This document shows, piece after piece, positions 42,341-52,089 of a stretch of 52,761 nt of DNA. The translations under genes were made by a program, and so were the position numbers. Below the pieces are notes generated by a model. It had not been told where the DNA came from. It worked only from the letters and a program-made list of their open reading frames with translations, and did not search any database. The stretch covers positions 3,047-55,807 of the forward strand of contig PLLE01000011.1 in assembly GCA_003141245.1 (NCBI GenBank). Direction: 5' to 3'. Positions within the stretch are counted from its first letter, which is position 1. Each line of letters starts with the position of its first letter. Source of the DNA: Chloroflexota bacterium. Its GTDB lineage: Bacteria > Chloroflexota > Limnocylindria > Limnocylindrales > CSP1-4.

Positions 42341-43381
42341 CTACAAGGAGGCGACGAAGACCGGCACGTCCCCAACTTTGAGAACGCGGTCCGGCCCCAG
42401 ATCGGCGCGACTGCCATTTACCACCAGTGAGACGCTGACCTCGTCGGACGCGGTCAGCATGGGCTGACCCACGGCCACGCGACGGTCGACGAGAACGTTC
42501 TTGCGTACGCCCGGCGTCCCGCTCCCATACACCAACAACTCGTTCATGGGGTGATCCGGGTCGAGCTTGGTCAGGGGGAGGCCGAGGCGGGCCGGGTCGA
42601 TCGCCTGCCAGGCCGTGACCCCGAGCTGCTCCACCAGCACGTGGTATCCGGCGTTGTTCGGAATGACGTTGACCACCGGCAGCTGGCCGGAGAAGCGGAC
42701 GACGACCCGCGGCGTGTCCGACCAACCGTGAAGGCCGTACTGATCGAAGCCGACATCGACCGTCTTGGTGGCGGCTCTGATGTCCACCGGCAAAGCCACG
42801 ATCCAGCGTTGGGCCGGAGCGGAAATGGAGGCCAGGTTGTCGGCGATCAGGCGCTTCGCGGCCGCCCCGACGAGCACGATCCCGCCGGTCTGGGCGCTCG
42901 AGCCGTCGGCCTGCTGCATCGTCACGTTGGGGTCGAACTCGCCGGCGTACGATCCGGTCTTCAGACCGTATCGGTTCGCTGCCAGCGCGTAGTAGAGCGC
43001 TCGGCCCTCGACCAGCGCGGCGCGCAGACCCGCGACCGGCTGGACCGGCACGACTGTTCCGTCGGCGGCGTAGTAGACGAGCGATGCTCCGCGCATTGCG
43101 AAACCGGACGGGCGCGCCGTCTGCGACGCCACCGGCGAGGAAGACGGCGTGGCCACCGGGGGGGTCTGATCGGGTCGCCCCGATGGAGTGGGCACCGTGG
43201 CACTGGGCGTCGGCGTCGCGGTCGAGTACGTGCTGGGTTGCGATCCGGTGTGGCTCCGGCTGGCGCTCGACGATCCGCCGGCGTAGAAGCCGGAGTCGAT
43301 CGCGACCGCGGCGATGCCTGCGACGATGAGCGTCACCGCCGCGACCGTGAGCACCGCGACAACCCGTCGTCTTGGTTCCAT
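42341..43381 (-). CDS. Membrane-anchored secreted protein, unknown
   Basis: A 346-residue protein: an N-terminal membrane helix (VVAVLTVAAVTLIVAGIAAVAI, ~res 7-28), a Ser/Thr/Pro linker to ~95, and an extracytoplasmic domain of ~250 residues (GFAMRGASLVYYAADGTVVPVQPVAG ... GVRKNVLVDRRVAVGQP). No Cys in the outer domain and no family recognised. ATG 43381 follows GGAG. Divergent from the CNBD gene, sharing ~150 nt. Confidence 0.7.
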   Translation of the reverse strand: MEPRRRVVAVLTVAAVTLIVAGIAAVAIDSGFYAGGSSSASRSHTGSQPSTYSTATPTPSATVPTPSGRPDQTPPVATPSSSPVASQTARPSGFAMRGASLVYYAADGTVVPVQPVAGLRAALVEGRALYYALAANRYGLKTGSYAGEFDPNVTMQQADGSSAQTGGIVLVGAAAKRLIADNLASISAPAQRWIVALPVDIRAATKTVDVGFDQYGLHGWSDTPRVVVRFSGQLPVVNVIPNNAGYHVLVEQLGVTAWQAIDPARLGLPLTKLDPDHPMNELLVYGSGTPGVRKNVLVDRRVAVGQPMLTASDEVSVSLVVNGSRADLGPDRVLKVGDVPVFVASL

Positions 43382-43533
43382 CGCCACTCCACTGCGGTGC
43401 GGAGACTCGCTGCAGTCTAGCGGCGTCAGCGCAAACCCTGGGGACGGCCGGGTCAACGGGCGGGGCCGAATGGCCCGCAGCCCCCGACCTGATGGCACTC
43501 CCCCGCCCTCGACCCTGCGAGCATCCTCCAACA

Positions 43534-43998
43534 ATGGACGATCACGCCTCAGTCATCGCCATGCTGAATCACACTTGGTTCGGATCCGAGCTTGCGCCCG
43601 AGACTCAGGAACGCCTGGCCAAGCTCGGCACCATTGCGGACTTCGAAACGGACGAGATCATCCTCCGGGAGGGCGAAGAAGCCCTCGAGATGGGGATCCT
43701 GATCTCCGGCCGTCTCGCCCTGAGGACTCTGGTTCCCGAGCGTGGACCGGTCACGATCCTGAGCGTCGAGCCCGGCGACATCTTCGGCTGGTCCGCCATC
43801 CTGGCCAACACCAAAGCCCAGTCCACGGTCGTTGCGACGGAGCCCGGCAAGGCCCTCGTCATCGAAGGCGCCACGCTGCGCGCGGCGCTCAAGGAAGACC
43901 ACGCCCTGGCGGCCAGCCTCTACCCACGCGTACTGTCGGCTGTCGGTCGGCGCCTTCGGGCGACCCGACTCCAGCTTCTCGATCTCTTCGCCCGCTGA
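43534..43998 (+). CDS. Cyclic nucleotide-binding domain protein without HTH
   Basis: A 154-residue protein consisting of one CNBD: ADFETDEIILREGEEALEMGILISGRLALRT, then the phosphate-binding cassette region ILSVEPGDIFGWSAIL and a C-terminal helix pair. The usual PBC Arg-Thr/Ser is not evident (WSAILANTKAQST instead), so cAMP binding is doubtful. There is no DNA-binding domain, unlike CRP/FNR. It begins the hydrogenase cluster 49 nt before the HydB-HydG fusion, and such CNBD proteins recur ahead of group 3b hydrogenases; a redox or activity-control role is inferred. Confidence 0.82.
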   Translation: MDDHASVIAMLNHTWFGSELAPETQERLAKLGTIADFETDEIILREGEEALEMGILISGRLALRTLVPERGPVTILSVEPGDIFGWSAILANTKAQSTVVATEPGKALVIEGATLRAALKEDHALAASLYPRVLSAVGRRLRATRLQLLDLFAR

Positions 43999-44047
43999 GG
44001 CCGCTCAGCGCATCTTCTGAGTCCGCGCCAGGGAGGTCTCTGGATCG

Positions 44048-46027
44048 GTGATCGCCAACCCCGTCTCCAGCCCAACGGCCGTGGCCAGGCAGTGGTTCCT
44101 GGCTCGTTCCGACCTCGAAGCCCTGATCCAGGCCCTGCGCAAGTCGGGCCGGCGCGTCATCGGGCCGACGGTCCGCGAGGGCGCCATCGTCTACGACGAG
44201 ATCGAGTCGGCGGCGGCGCTGCCGGTGGGCATGCGCGACGAGCAGTCGGCCGGGCGCTATCGGCTGACCGAGCGGTCGGACGACCGCGCCTTTGGCTACA
44301 CGGTCGGACCCACTCCCTGGAAGCGATACACCTTCCCGCCGGATCTGCCGATCGCCACGGCCCACCGCGTCGGTAGCGTCGGCTTCGACCAGGCCAAGCT
44401 GGACGCCCCTGCGCTGGCGTTCCTAGGCGTTCGAGCGTGCGAGATCGCCGCGCTCGCTATGCAGGATCGCGTCTTACTGGGGGGCCAGTTCACGGACGAG
44501 GACTTCCGGGCTCGGCGCAAGGCCGCGTTCATCGTCGCGGTCCAGTGCACGACCTCCTCGAGCACCTGCTTCTGCTCCTCTATGGGCACCGGGCCTGAGG
44601 TCCGCAACGGCTACGACATCCTCCTGACGGAGATCGACGAGGGCTTCGTCGTCCAGGCCGGTTCGCCGGCCGGGGCCGCGATCGTTGCCCTCCTGCCCAC
44701 ACGCCGCCCGACCCACGCCGAGACCGGCGCGGCGGTGGACAGCGTCGAGGCGGTTCGGACCCAGATGGGCGAGCCGCTACCGATCGCCGGCATCGACGAG
44801 CGGCTCAAGCATCAACTCGACAACCCGCACTGGGGCGTCGTCGCCGAACGCTGCGTCGAGTGCGGCAACTGCACGATGTCGTGCCCCACCTGCTTCTGCA
44901 CCTCGGTGACCGAGCGTTCGGACATGGAGGGCCGGACGAGCGTCACCGAGCGGCAGTGGGACTCCTGCTTCGACGTCAACTTCGCCAAGGTCGCCGGCGG
45001 CGACTTCCGGTCCCGCCCGCGCGACCGCTACCGGCAGTGGCTGACCCACAAGTTCTCATCCTGGATGGACCAGTTCGGCAGCTTCGGCTGCGTGGGCTGC
45101 GGCCGCTGCATCACGTGGTGTCCCGTGCACATCGACGTCCGAGAAGAGTTGCAGGCGATCGCCCCGGTCATTCAGCCGATCGAGCGGCCGGTCGCAGTCG
45201 AGCCCGTCGCCGCGAGCCCGGGCAGCTACTCGATCGCTCGTCTGGCCTCGGTCCGAGAGGAGACCGAGGACACCACGACTCTCTGCCTGACGGACCTGGA
45301 CCCTGCCTTCCTGGCGGGTCGCCCGGGTCAGTTCGTGATGGTCGCCCTGCCGGCATTCCCGGCCGTCCCGATCTCGATCTCGCGGTTCCGCGCCAATGGG
45401 ATCGACCTGACGATCCGCGCCGTGGGACCGACTTCGACTGCGCTCGTGAACCTCCACCCCGGCGCGAAGATCGGCGTTCGAGGTCCGCTCGGCACCTTCT
45501 GGCCGATCGAGGACGCGTACGGCAGGCATGCGGTCGTCGTCGCCGGAGGCGTCGGCCTCTCGCCTCTGCACGGCCTCGTCGAGGCGCTCGTGGCCAATCG
45601 CGACCGTTTCGAGTCGGTATCGCTCTTCTACGGCTCGCGCACTCCCGAGGATCAGCTGTTCCGCGAAGATCTGGCCAGGTGGACGGCCGGCAAGGTCATC
45701 GACGTGGCTGTGACCGTCGACCGGGCAGGCCCCGAGTGGAAGGGCCGGGTCGGCGTCGTCACCACTCTCTTCGACATGATGTCCTGCGACTGCTCCAAAG
45801 TCACGGCCTTCGTGGTCGGGCCGGAGCGCATGATGCAGGCCTCCGTCCAGTTGCTGATCTCCAAGGGCGTCGTCCCCGACCGGATCAACGTCTCGATGGA
45901 GCGCCACATGGAGTGCGGCATCGGCCTGTGCGGCCACTGCCAGACGGGGCCGTTCTTCGTCTGCAAAGACGGCCCGGTCTTCTGTCTCAGCGAGCTCGGC
46001 GACATGTACGTGCGGGAGGGCATCTGA
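44048..46027 (+). CDS. Group 3b hydrogenase beta-gamma fusion (HydB-HydG)
   Basis: A 659-residue electron-transfer subunit joining two that are usually separate. Res 1-~390 are HydB-like: [17 protein letters not shown], then two [4Fe-4S] sets, [16 protein letters not shown] (from res 269) and [12 protein letters not shown] (from 348). Res ~398-659 are HydG-like: an FAD-binding barrel ([22 protein letters not shown]), NAD(P) motif [14 protein letters not shown] (~496) and a C-terminal [2Fe-2S] set [13 protein letters not shown] (~622). It would pass electrons between NADP(H) and the NiFe site. GTG 44048 follows GGGAGG at ~12 nt; the stop overlaps the ATG of HydD. Confidence 0.93.
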   Translation: MIANPVSSPTAVARQWFLARSDLEALIQALRKSGRRVIGPTVREGAIVYDEIESAAALPVGMRDEQSAGRYRLTERSDDRAFGYTVGPTPWKRYTFPPDLPIATAHRVGSVGFDQAKLDAPALAFLGVRACEIAALAMQDRVLLGGQFTDEDFRARRKAAFIVAVQCTTSSSTCFCSSMGTGPEVRNGYDILLTEIDEGFVVQAGSPAGAAIVALLPTRRPTHAETGAAVDSVEAVRTQMGEPLPIAGIDERLKHQLDNPHWGVVAERCVECGNCTMSCPTCFCTSVTERSDMEGRTSVTERQWDSCFDVNFAKVAGGDFRSRPRDRYRQWLTHKFSSWMDQFGSFGCVGCGRCITWCPVHIDVREELQAIAPVIQPIERPVAVEPVAASPGSYSIARLASVREETEDTTTLCLTDLDPAFLAGRPGQFVMVALPAFPAVPISISRFRANGIDLTIRAVGPTSTALVNLHPGAKIGVRGPLGTFWPIEDAYGRHAVVVAGGVGLSPLHGLVEALVANRDRFESVSLFYGSRTPEDQLFREDLARWTAGKVIDVAVTVDRAGPEWKGRVGVVTTLFDMMSCDCSKVTAFVVGPERMMQASVQLLISKGVVPDRINVSMERHMECGIGLCGHCQTGPFFVCKDGPVFCLSELGDMYVREGI

Positions 46028-46824
46028 TGGCATCGACCGGAAAGGCCGTCCGACCCCGAGTCGCCGTCGCCAAGTTCGCCTCCTGCGACGGTTGTCAGCT
46101 GACGATCCTGGATCTCGAAGAGCAGCTCCTCGAGATCGTCACCAGGTTCGACATCGTCGAATTCCCAGAGGCCACGTCTCGCCACTCGCCGGGCCCATAC
46201 GACGTGGTCTTCGTCGAGGGCTCCGTCAGCGCACCAGAGCATCTCGATCAGATCAAGGCTCTGCGCAAGCAGGCCCGCTTCCTGGTCACGATCGGCGCCT
46301 GCGCCACCGCAGGCGGGATCCAGGCCCTCCGCAACTGGGCCGATCACGACGCCTACCGTGCCGCCGTCTACGAGCACCCGGAGTGGATCGAGTCGCTGGC
46401 CAAGGCCACGCCCGTCACCGACCACGTCAAGGTGGACGCTGAGTTGCGAGGCTGCCCGATCGACGGCGGGCAGCTCCTGGAGCTACTGACCGCCGTCCTG
46501 GTCGGGCGCCGGCCGCAGATCCGGGAGGAGGCGGTCTGCTACGAGTGCAAGCGCAAGGGCATTGTCTGCATGGTCGTCGCCACCGGCGAGGCCTGCATGG
46601 GCCCTGTCACAACTTCGGGCTGCAACGCCCTCTGCCCCACATACGCTCGCGGCTGCTTCGGCTGCTTCGGTCCGCGGACGGGCGCCAACGCCAAGAGCTG
46701 GAGCACGGGATTGCTTCGCTCGGGCCGCCCACCGGAGGAGGTCTGGCGGCTGTTTGCCGGTTTCACCGGCTACGCGGAGCCGTTCCGGACCGTCCTGACG
46801 GAACTCGGCAAGGCCAAGGACTAG
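46027..46824 (+). CDS. hydD: Group 3b NiFe hydrogenase small (delta) subunit
   Basis: A 265-residue subunit carrying the iron-sulfur relay from the NiFe site. Proximal-cluster Cys pair ASCDGCQLT (res 19, 22), GACATAGG and RGCPIDG supply the rest, and CYECKRKGIVC plus CNALCPTYARGCFGCFGP hold the medial/distal clusters. The TGA/ATG overlap with HydB-HydG marks an operon. The catalytic large subunit (HydA) normally comes next but does not: a 206-nt gap leads to hoxE. Its partner is either outside the window or lost. Confidence 0.93.
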   Translation: MASTGKAVRPRVAVAKFASCDGCQLTILDLEEQLLEIVTRFDIVEFPEATSRHSPGPYDVVFVEGSVSAPEHLDQIKALRKQARFLVTIGACATAGGIQALRNWADHDAYRAAVYEHPEWIESLAKATPVTDHVKVDAELRGCPIDGGQLLELLTAVLVGRRPQIREEAVCYECKRKGIVCMVVATGEACMGPVTTSGCNALCPTYARGCFGCFGPRTGANAKSWSTGLLRSGRPPEEVWRLFAGFTGYAEPFRTVLTELGKAKD

Positions 46825-47030
46825 AGGCCGCTCGAGCACAATCTCGGCCGTCGCTAGAGGAGCGCACCTGCCGGCCGGCTCCCCGTGCGCATCGCCGGCG
46901 GGTCCATTCTCGTCCGGATGGCCCTAGTGCCCAGATTCACCGAACCCTACGCTGCGCCCATCGCCGTGCTTCATGCGGGCCACGTCACTTCATCGGTCTG
47001 CCGGGGCACGGCCTCCGTTTGGAGAACTCG
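46825..47030. other. Junction between hyd and hox genes
   Basis: 206 nt without a gene, where HydA would be expected. No trace of a large subunit (no CxxC motif or RxEGH-like start) was found in any frame. GCGCAC (46862) and GTGCGC (46885) form a 6-bp inverted repeat with a GC-rich loop, a possible terminator for hydD. Confidence 0.5.
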
Positions 47031-47564
47031 ATGGCCAACAGCCTGGTGACGGCGCTGCCGCATCCGGAGGACCAGGACCTCATCGACCGGATCATCGGCG
47101 ATCAGGCCGGCCGCCCCGGCGCGCTGCTCGGCATCCTCGAGAAACTGCAGGATCACAACCCCCACAAGTACCTCCCGATGGAGACCCTCGAGTACGTAGC
47201 TGCCCGCACGGGCGTCCCGCAGTCGCAGGTCTACGGCGTCGCGACGTTCTATGCGCTATTCAACCTCGAACCGCAGGGCACGCACACCGTGGCTATCTGC
47301 CGCGGCACCGCCTGCCACACCCGCGGCTCGCGTGCGCTGCTCGAGCGCGTGAAGCTCCAGCTCGGCCTGCAGGAGGCCAGCGACGGCGCCGACAAGCTCA
47401 CGCTGACGACGCCGGACCGGCATTTCACGATCCGTACCGTCGCCTGCTTCGGCCAATGCGCGCTCGCCCCGGTGGTCGAGGTTGACCACGCGATCCGAGG
47501 GCACGTCAAGGAGCAGGCGCTGATGCGCGAGGTCGACGCGCTGCGCAAAGAGCGCGCACGATGA
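47031..47564 (+). CDS. hoxE: Bidirectional hydrogenase subunit HoxE ([2Fe-2S], NuoE-like)
   Basis: A 177-residue thioredoxin-fold ferredoxin subunit. LEYVAARTGVPQSQVYGVATFYA and the [2Fe-2S] ligands CRGTACHTRGS and VACFGQCALAP are complete (four Cys). ATG 47031 has GGAG 7 nt before it. Its TGA overlaps the ATG of hoxF. It relays electrons in the diaphorase module of group 3d hydrogenases. Confidence 0.93.
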   Translation: MANSLVTALPHPEDQDLIDRIIGDQAGRPGALLGILEKLQDHNPHKYLPMETLEYVAARTGVPQSQVYGVATFYALFNLEPQGTHTVAICRGTACHTRGSRALLERVKLQLGLQEASDGADKLTLTTPDRHFTIRTVACFGQCALAPVVEVDHAIRGHVKEQALMREVDALRKERAR

Positions 47565-50500
47565 TGATCCAGGACATCGCCGCATTCTCCGCCGTGCGCG
47601 AAGCCGGCCTTGCGAAGCTGCTCCCCAGCAGGCCGCGCATCGCCGTCGGGATGGGCACCTGCGGCTCCGGCAACGGCGCCGAGGGCGTCTACAATGCCTT
47701 CTCGTCCGAGATCGACGCCCGCGGCCTCGCCGTGGAGCTGGTGCCGGTCGGTTGCTTCGGCTTCTGCGCCGAGGAGCCCCTCGTTAACGTCTGGGTGCCC
47801 GGCCACCCGCTGCTGATGCTGCACCGCGTGCAGCCGAATCACGTCGACGACATCCTGAACGGCCTCGGCCACGGCCATTTGCCGCCGGCCGAGATCGTGC
47901 TGTGCAAGATCGAGGAGTGGGATCACCTCACCGGCCACGTGAAGTACGGCTCCGGCTACGCGGACGTGCCCAACTGGAACGAGATCCCTTTCTTCAACGG
48001 GCAGGTCAAGATCGTCCTGCGCAACTGCGGGCTGATCAACCCTGACGACATCGAGGAGTACATCGCGATCGGCGGGTACCAGGCCCTGTACAAGGTCCTG
48101 ATCGACCAGGATCCCGCCGGCGTCATCGAACAGATCAAGGCCGCGAAGCTGCGCGGCCGCGGCGGCGCCGGGTACCTGACGGGGAACAAATGGGAGTTCC
48201 TGCAGAAGGCGGCCGGGCCCGACAAGTACCTCGTATGCAACGCAGACGAGGGCGACCCGGGCGCGTATATGAACCGCAACGAGATCGAGTCCGACCCCCA
48301 CGCCCTCCTCGAGGGCATGATGATCGCAGGCTTCGTCACCGGCGCGAACAAAGGAATCGTCTATGTGCGCGCCGAGTACCCCCTCGCGGTGCTGCGCCTG
48401 GAGCGCGCCATCGAGCAGGCGCGGGCCTATGGAGTCCTCGGCGACAACGTGCTCGGGCGCGGCTTCGATTTCGACATCGAGACGGTCGAGGGCGCCGGCG
48501 CCTTCGTATGCGGCGAGGAAACAGCGTTGATCGCGTCGCTCGAGGGCCAGTCCGGCCGGCCGCGGTCGCGCCCGCCGTTCCCGGCGCAGAAGGGCCTGTA
48601 CGGCAAGCCGACCAACATCAACAACGTCGAGACCTGGTACAACGTCGCGCCGATCGTCTCCAAGGGGCCGGCCTGGTTCACTGAGACCGGCAGCGCCAAG
48701 AGCGCGGGCACAAAGGTGTTCTCGTTGGTCGGCAAGGTCCACAGCACCGGCCTGGTCGAGATGCCGCTGGGCACGCCGCTCGCCAAGTTCATCTACGACA
48801 TCGGCGAGGGCGGAACCAACGGCCGCGACATCAAGGCCGTGCAGACGGGGGGCCCCTCGGGTGGCTGCATACCGGTGGAGATGTTCGACACGCCGGTCGA
48901 CTACGAGACGCTCGCGCAGCTCGGTTCGATCATGGGCTCGGGCGGCATGGTCGTGATGGACGAAGACAACTGCATGGTGGACGTCGCCCGTTACTTCATC
49001 GAGTTCACACACTCGGAGAGCTGCGGCAAGTGCGTCCCGTGCCGCGCGGGTCTTGACCAGGCGCTGCGCATACTCAACGGCTTCACGCTCGGCACGGCCA
49101 CTCTTGAGGATCTCGAGGCCCTCGACGAGCTGTGCCGCATGGTCCGCGACACCTCGCTCTGCGGGCTCGGCCAGAGCGCCCCCAACCCCGTCCTCACCAG
49201 CCTGCGCCACTTCCGGCACGAATTCGAAGACCACATCCTGGCGAAGCGCTGCCGCGCTGGGGTATGCGAAGACCTGGCGCTCTCGCCGTGCGAGAACTCC
49301 TGCCCGCTGCACATGAACATCCCGCGCTTCCTGCAGCTGTACAAAGAAGGGCGGTCGGAGGAAGCCTTCCTTTCGGTGATCCTCGACAACCCCTTGCCGG
49401 CCTCCACCGGGCGCGTCTGCCAGCACCCCTGCGACAACCGCTGCCGCCGCGCCGCCCTGGACGAGCCCGTGAACACGCGCGACGTGCACCGCCTGATCGC
49501 CGACGAGGTGCTGCTCTCCGACAAGTTCGAGGCCATGGTCAGCCGCGTTCTCGAGCGCAGGCTCGACCCAACGGGGCGCGAGGTCGCGATCGTCGGCGCC
49601 GGCCCAACGGGCCTCACCTGCGCGTACTACCTCGCGCTTCTGGGCCACAGCGTGACCGTCTACGACTCGCGCCCCGCCGCCGGCGGCATGCTTCGCTATG
49701 CGCTGCCGGAGTATCGGCTGCCGAAGGTCGTCCTGGACCGAGAGATCGAGCTGATCGAGCGTCTGGGCGTCAAGTTCCAATTCAACGTCAACGTCGGAGA
49801 GGCGCTGACGCTCAACGACGTAGGGCACCAGCGCGACGCCGTCTTCCTTGCGATCGGCACTTGGAAGGAGGCTTGGGTCTATCTGCCCGGAACCGAACTC
49901 ACGGGCGTCATCCCGGCGCTGACGTTCCTGGAGGCCGTGTCGCGCGACGAGCAGGTCCCGGTCGGGAAGAACGTGGTGGTGATAGGCGGAGGCAACGCCG
50001 CCATTGACTCCGCGCGCACGGCGCGTCGGCTGGGCGCGGAAGTGACGATCGTCTACCGCCGCGAGCGGAGGGACATGCCGGCGATCCCAGAGGAGATCGA
50101 GGCGGCCGAGCACGAGGGCGCGAAGCTCGTCTATCTCGCCGCCCCGCATCGCATCGTGGGCGACAAGAACGGCCAGGTGCGCGCCATCGAGGCAGTCAAG
50201 ACGAAGCTCGGCGAGTTCGACACTTCGGGCCGCCGCCGACCGGTGCTGACGGACGAGGTGATTCGCATCGAGTGCGACAGCGTGATCCTCGCCGTGGGCG
50301 AGAAGGTCGACCCCGACTTCTGCAAGGCCTCGGGTCTGAAGGTGAAGGAGGCCGGCACGCTCGAGGTCGACCGCTACTCGCTCGAGACCAGCCGCGAACG
50401 GTTCTACGCGGGCGGCGACCTCATCACCGGAGCATCGAACGTGTCGAACGCGATGGGCATCGGCAAGAAGGCCGCCCGTAACATCGACAAGCGGTTGATG

Positions 50501-50716
50501 GGGCAGGAGCGCTTCCCGAGCCTGATACCCGACTTCGAGTACCGGATGGAGCCGCCCGAGCCGCCGAGCGAGCACGGCCGCCACGTGCCCGGTGAGATGC
50601 CGGCCGCCCAGCGGGTTCAGTCGTACGCGGAGGTATCGCTCGGCCTCACGGCCGTGGCAGCATTGGACGAGACGTACCGATGCTTGCGCTGCGACATCCG
50701 CAGTGGCGAGAGATAG
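47561..50716 (+). CDS. hoxF: HoxF diaphorase fused to a GltD/NfnL-like FAD oxidoreductase
   Basis: A 1051-residue fusion; HoxF alone is roughly 530-600. Res 1-~110: thioredoxin-like domain with Cys34, Cys65 and Cys69, only three of the four [2Fe-2S] ligands. Res ~130-555: NuoF core with LRGRGGAGYLTGNKW and CNADEGDPGAYMNR (FMN/NADH) and the [4Fe-4S] set SCGKCVPCRAG (~487). Res ~560-640: GltD-type double-cluster domain (CENSCPLHMNIP, CQHPCDNRCRRA). Res ~670-1040: FAD motif IVGAGPTGLT, a second nucleotide motif VIGGGNAAIDSA and YAGGDLITGASN. A second flavin module suggests NAD(P)(H)/ferredoxin bifurcation or NADPH use. Coupled to hoxE by ATGA. Confidence 0.92.
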   Translation: MMIQDIAAFSAVREAGLAKLLPSRPRIAVGMGTCGSGNGAEGVYNAFSSEIDARGLAVELVPVGCFGFCAEEPLVNVWVPGHPLLMLHRVQPNHVDDILNGLGHGHLPPAEIVLCKIEEWDHLTGHVKYGSGYADVPNWNEIPFFNGQVKIVLRNCGLINPDDIEEYIAIGGYQALYKVLIDQDPAGVIEQIKAAKLRGRGGAGYLTGNKWEFLQKAAGPDKYLVCNADEGDPGAYMNRNEIESDPHALLEGMMIAGFVTGANKGIVYVRAEYPLAVLRLERAIEQARAYGVLGDNVLGRGFDFDIETVEGAGAFVCGEETALIASLEGQSGRPRSRPPFPAQKGLYGKPTNINNVETWYNVAPIVSKGPAWFTETGSAKSAGTKVFSLVGKVHSTGLVEMPLGTPLAKFIYDIGEGGTNGRDIKAVQTGGPSGGCIPVEMFDTPVDYETLAQLGSIMGSGGMVVMDEDNCMVDVARYFIEFTHSESCGKCVPCRAGLDQALRILNGFTLGTATLEDLEALDELCRMVRDTSLCGLGQSAPNPVLTSLRHFRHEFEDHILAKRCRAGVCEDLALSPCENSCPLHMNIPRFLQLYKEGRSEEAFLSVILDNPLPASTGRVCQHPCDNRCRRAALDEPVNTRDVHRLIADEVLLSDKFEAMVSRVLERRLDPTGREVAIVGAGPTGLTCAYYLALLGHSVTVYDSRPAAGGMLRYALPEYRLPKVVLDREIELIERLGVKFQFNVNVGEALTLNDVGHQRDAVFLAIGTWKEAWVYLPGTELTGVIPALTFLEAVSRDEQVPVGKNVVVIGGGNAAIDSARTARRLGAEVTIVYRRERRDMPAIPEEIEAAEHEGAKLVYLAAPHRIVGDKNGQVRAIEAVKTKLGEFDTSGRRRPVLTDEVIRIECDSVILAVGEKVDPDFCKASGLKVKEAGTLEVDRYSLETSRERFYAGGDLITGASNVSNAMGIGKKAARNIDKRLMGQERFPSLIPDFEYRMEPPEPPSEHGRHVPGEMPAAQRVQSYAEVSLGLTAVAALDETYRCLRCDIRSGER

Positions 50717-50726
50717 GGAGATCGCC

Positions 50727-51434
50727 TTGACCGAGAAGGTGAAGGTCCGCATCGACGGCGAGGTGATCGCGGCAACCCCCGGCCAGACGATCCTCGAGGT
50801 CGCGCGGGCCAACAACAAATACATCCCGGCCCTCTGCTATATGGAGGGCCTCAGCGCGGTCGGCGCGTGCCGGCTGTGCATGGTCGAGGTTTCCGGCGTC
50901 GCGCGCCTGCTTCCCGCCTGCACCACGCCCGTGCAAGAGGGCCTGGCGGTCGTCACCAGCTCGCCGCAGCTCCAGTCCCATCGGAAGATCGCGCTCGAGC
51001 TGCTGTTCGCCGAGCGGAACCACGTCTGCGCCGTGTGCGTCTCCTCTGGCCACTGCGAGCTGCAGGCTCTGGCGCAGGATCACGGCGTCACGCACGTTCG
51101 CTACCCGTACAACTACCCGCGACTGACGGTCGACACCACGCACCCGCGCTACGTGCTCGACCACAACCGCTGCGTGCTGTGCTCGCGCTGCGTGCGCACC
51201 TGCGCCGAGATCGAGGGCGCGCACGTGTGGGACATAGCCGGCCGTGGCATCCATTCGCGGCTCGTCTCCGAGTTGCAGCGGCCCTGGGGCGAGGCCACGA
51301 CCTGCACCAGCTGCGGCAAGTGCGTGCAGGCCTGCCCGACGGGGGCGATGGCCGAGAAGGGCTGGGGGGTCGAGGAGATGACGAAGCAGCCGGCCGTTTT
51401 GAGCCGCCTGACCTCGATGCGCGAGGGCCAGTGA
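50727..51434 (+). CDS. hoxU: Hydrogenase diaphorase subunit HoxU (NuoG-like)
   Basis: A 235-residue iron-sulfur subunit: plant-type [2Fe-2S] (CYMEGLSAVGACRLCMVEV, then PACTTP), the His-Cys [4Fe-4S] (HVCAVCVSSGHCELQ) and two further [4Fe-4S] sets (CVLCSRCVRTC, CTSCGKCVQACP). Starts at TTG 50727 with GGGAG 7 nt before, 10 nt after hoxF. Its TGA overlaps the ATG of hoxY by 1 nt. Confidence 0.93.
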   Translation: MTEKVKVRIDGEVIAATPGQTILEVARANNKYIPALCYMEGLSAVGACRLCMVEVSGVARLLPACTTPVQEGLAVVTSSPQLQSHRKIALELLFAERNHVCAVCVSSGHCELQALAQDHGVTHVRYPYNYPRLTVDTTHPRYVLDHNRCVLCSRCVRTCAEIEGAHVWDIAGRGIHSRLVSELQRPWGEATTCTSCGKCVQACPTGAMAEKGWGVEEMTKQPAVLSRLTSMREGQ

Positions 51435-51964
51435 TGGACAAGCGCAAGATCGGCACCTGCTGGCTCGACGGCTGCTCGGGCTGCCATATGTCGCTGCTCG
51501 ACATGGACGAAGGGATCGTCGCCTTGCTCGAGAAGGCCGACATCGTGTTCGGCCCCCTGGTCGACGCGCAGGAGTGGCCCGAGGGCGTCGACGTGGCCGT
51601 GATCGAGGGCGCGGTCAGCAGCCAGGACGACCTCAAGCTCGCGCAGACCGCGCGGGCGCGCAGCCACGTCGTGGTGGCACTCGGCGACTGTGCGGTGACA
51701 GGCAACGTGCCGTCGATGCGCAACGGCATCCCCAGCCGCAAGCTGCTCGAGCGCATCTACGTCGAGGGCGCGACAGAGCGACCGGGCGTGCCGACGGACG
51801 GCGTGCCCGCGCTCCTCAAGCGGGTGGAGCCGCTGCAGGCGGCGATCAAGGTCGATGTCCACGTCCCCGGCTGCCCGCCTAAGCCCAACTCGATCCTGTT
51901 CGTGCTGAGTGAGCTGCTCGAAGGCCGCGAGCCGGACCTCGGCTCCAAGCTGCGGTTCGGGTAG
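51434..51964 (+). CDS. hoxY: Group 3d NiFe hydrogenase small subunit HoxY
   Basis: A 176-residue subunit with one [4Fe-4S] cluster next to the NiFe site: LDGCSGCHMSLLD (proximal pair), GDCAVTGN and VPGCPPKPN. Lacks the extra clusters of HydD, as usual for HoxY. TGATG overlap with hoxU. Confidence 0.95.
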   Translation: MDKRKIGTCWLDGCSGCHMSLLDMDEGIVALLEKADIVFGPLVDAQEWPEGVDVAVIEGAVSSQDDLKLAQTARARSHVVVALGDCAVTGNVPSMRNGIPSRKLLERIYVEGATERPGVPTDGVPALLKRVEPLQAAIKVDVHVPGCPPKPNSILFVLSELLEGREPDLGSKLRFG

Positions 51965-52089
51965 GGCGGGGCGTGGCGACCGGGAAGGAGACGCCGAAGA
52001 CGGCGCGGCGCGTGGCGCCCGCCCCAATGGGTCATGAGCCCGTGGCTGATGCGCCCGCAGCGCAGCCGGCGGAGGTCAGGAGACCAGCC

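Noticed and set aside
47249-50824. A 1191-codon open frame antisense to hoxF and parts of hoxE and hoxU
   Set aside because: Its amino-acid make-up (Val/Ala/Arg/Asp/Gly/His-rich, no domain) is typical of the complement of GC-rich coding sequence; the plus strand holds clear cofactor motifs.
51973-52089. An in-frame GTG giving HoxH a 39-residue extension
   Set aside because: The extension is Ala/Pro-rich and unlike HoxH; ATG 52090 has a good ribosome binding site and matches the family start.
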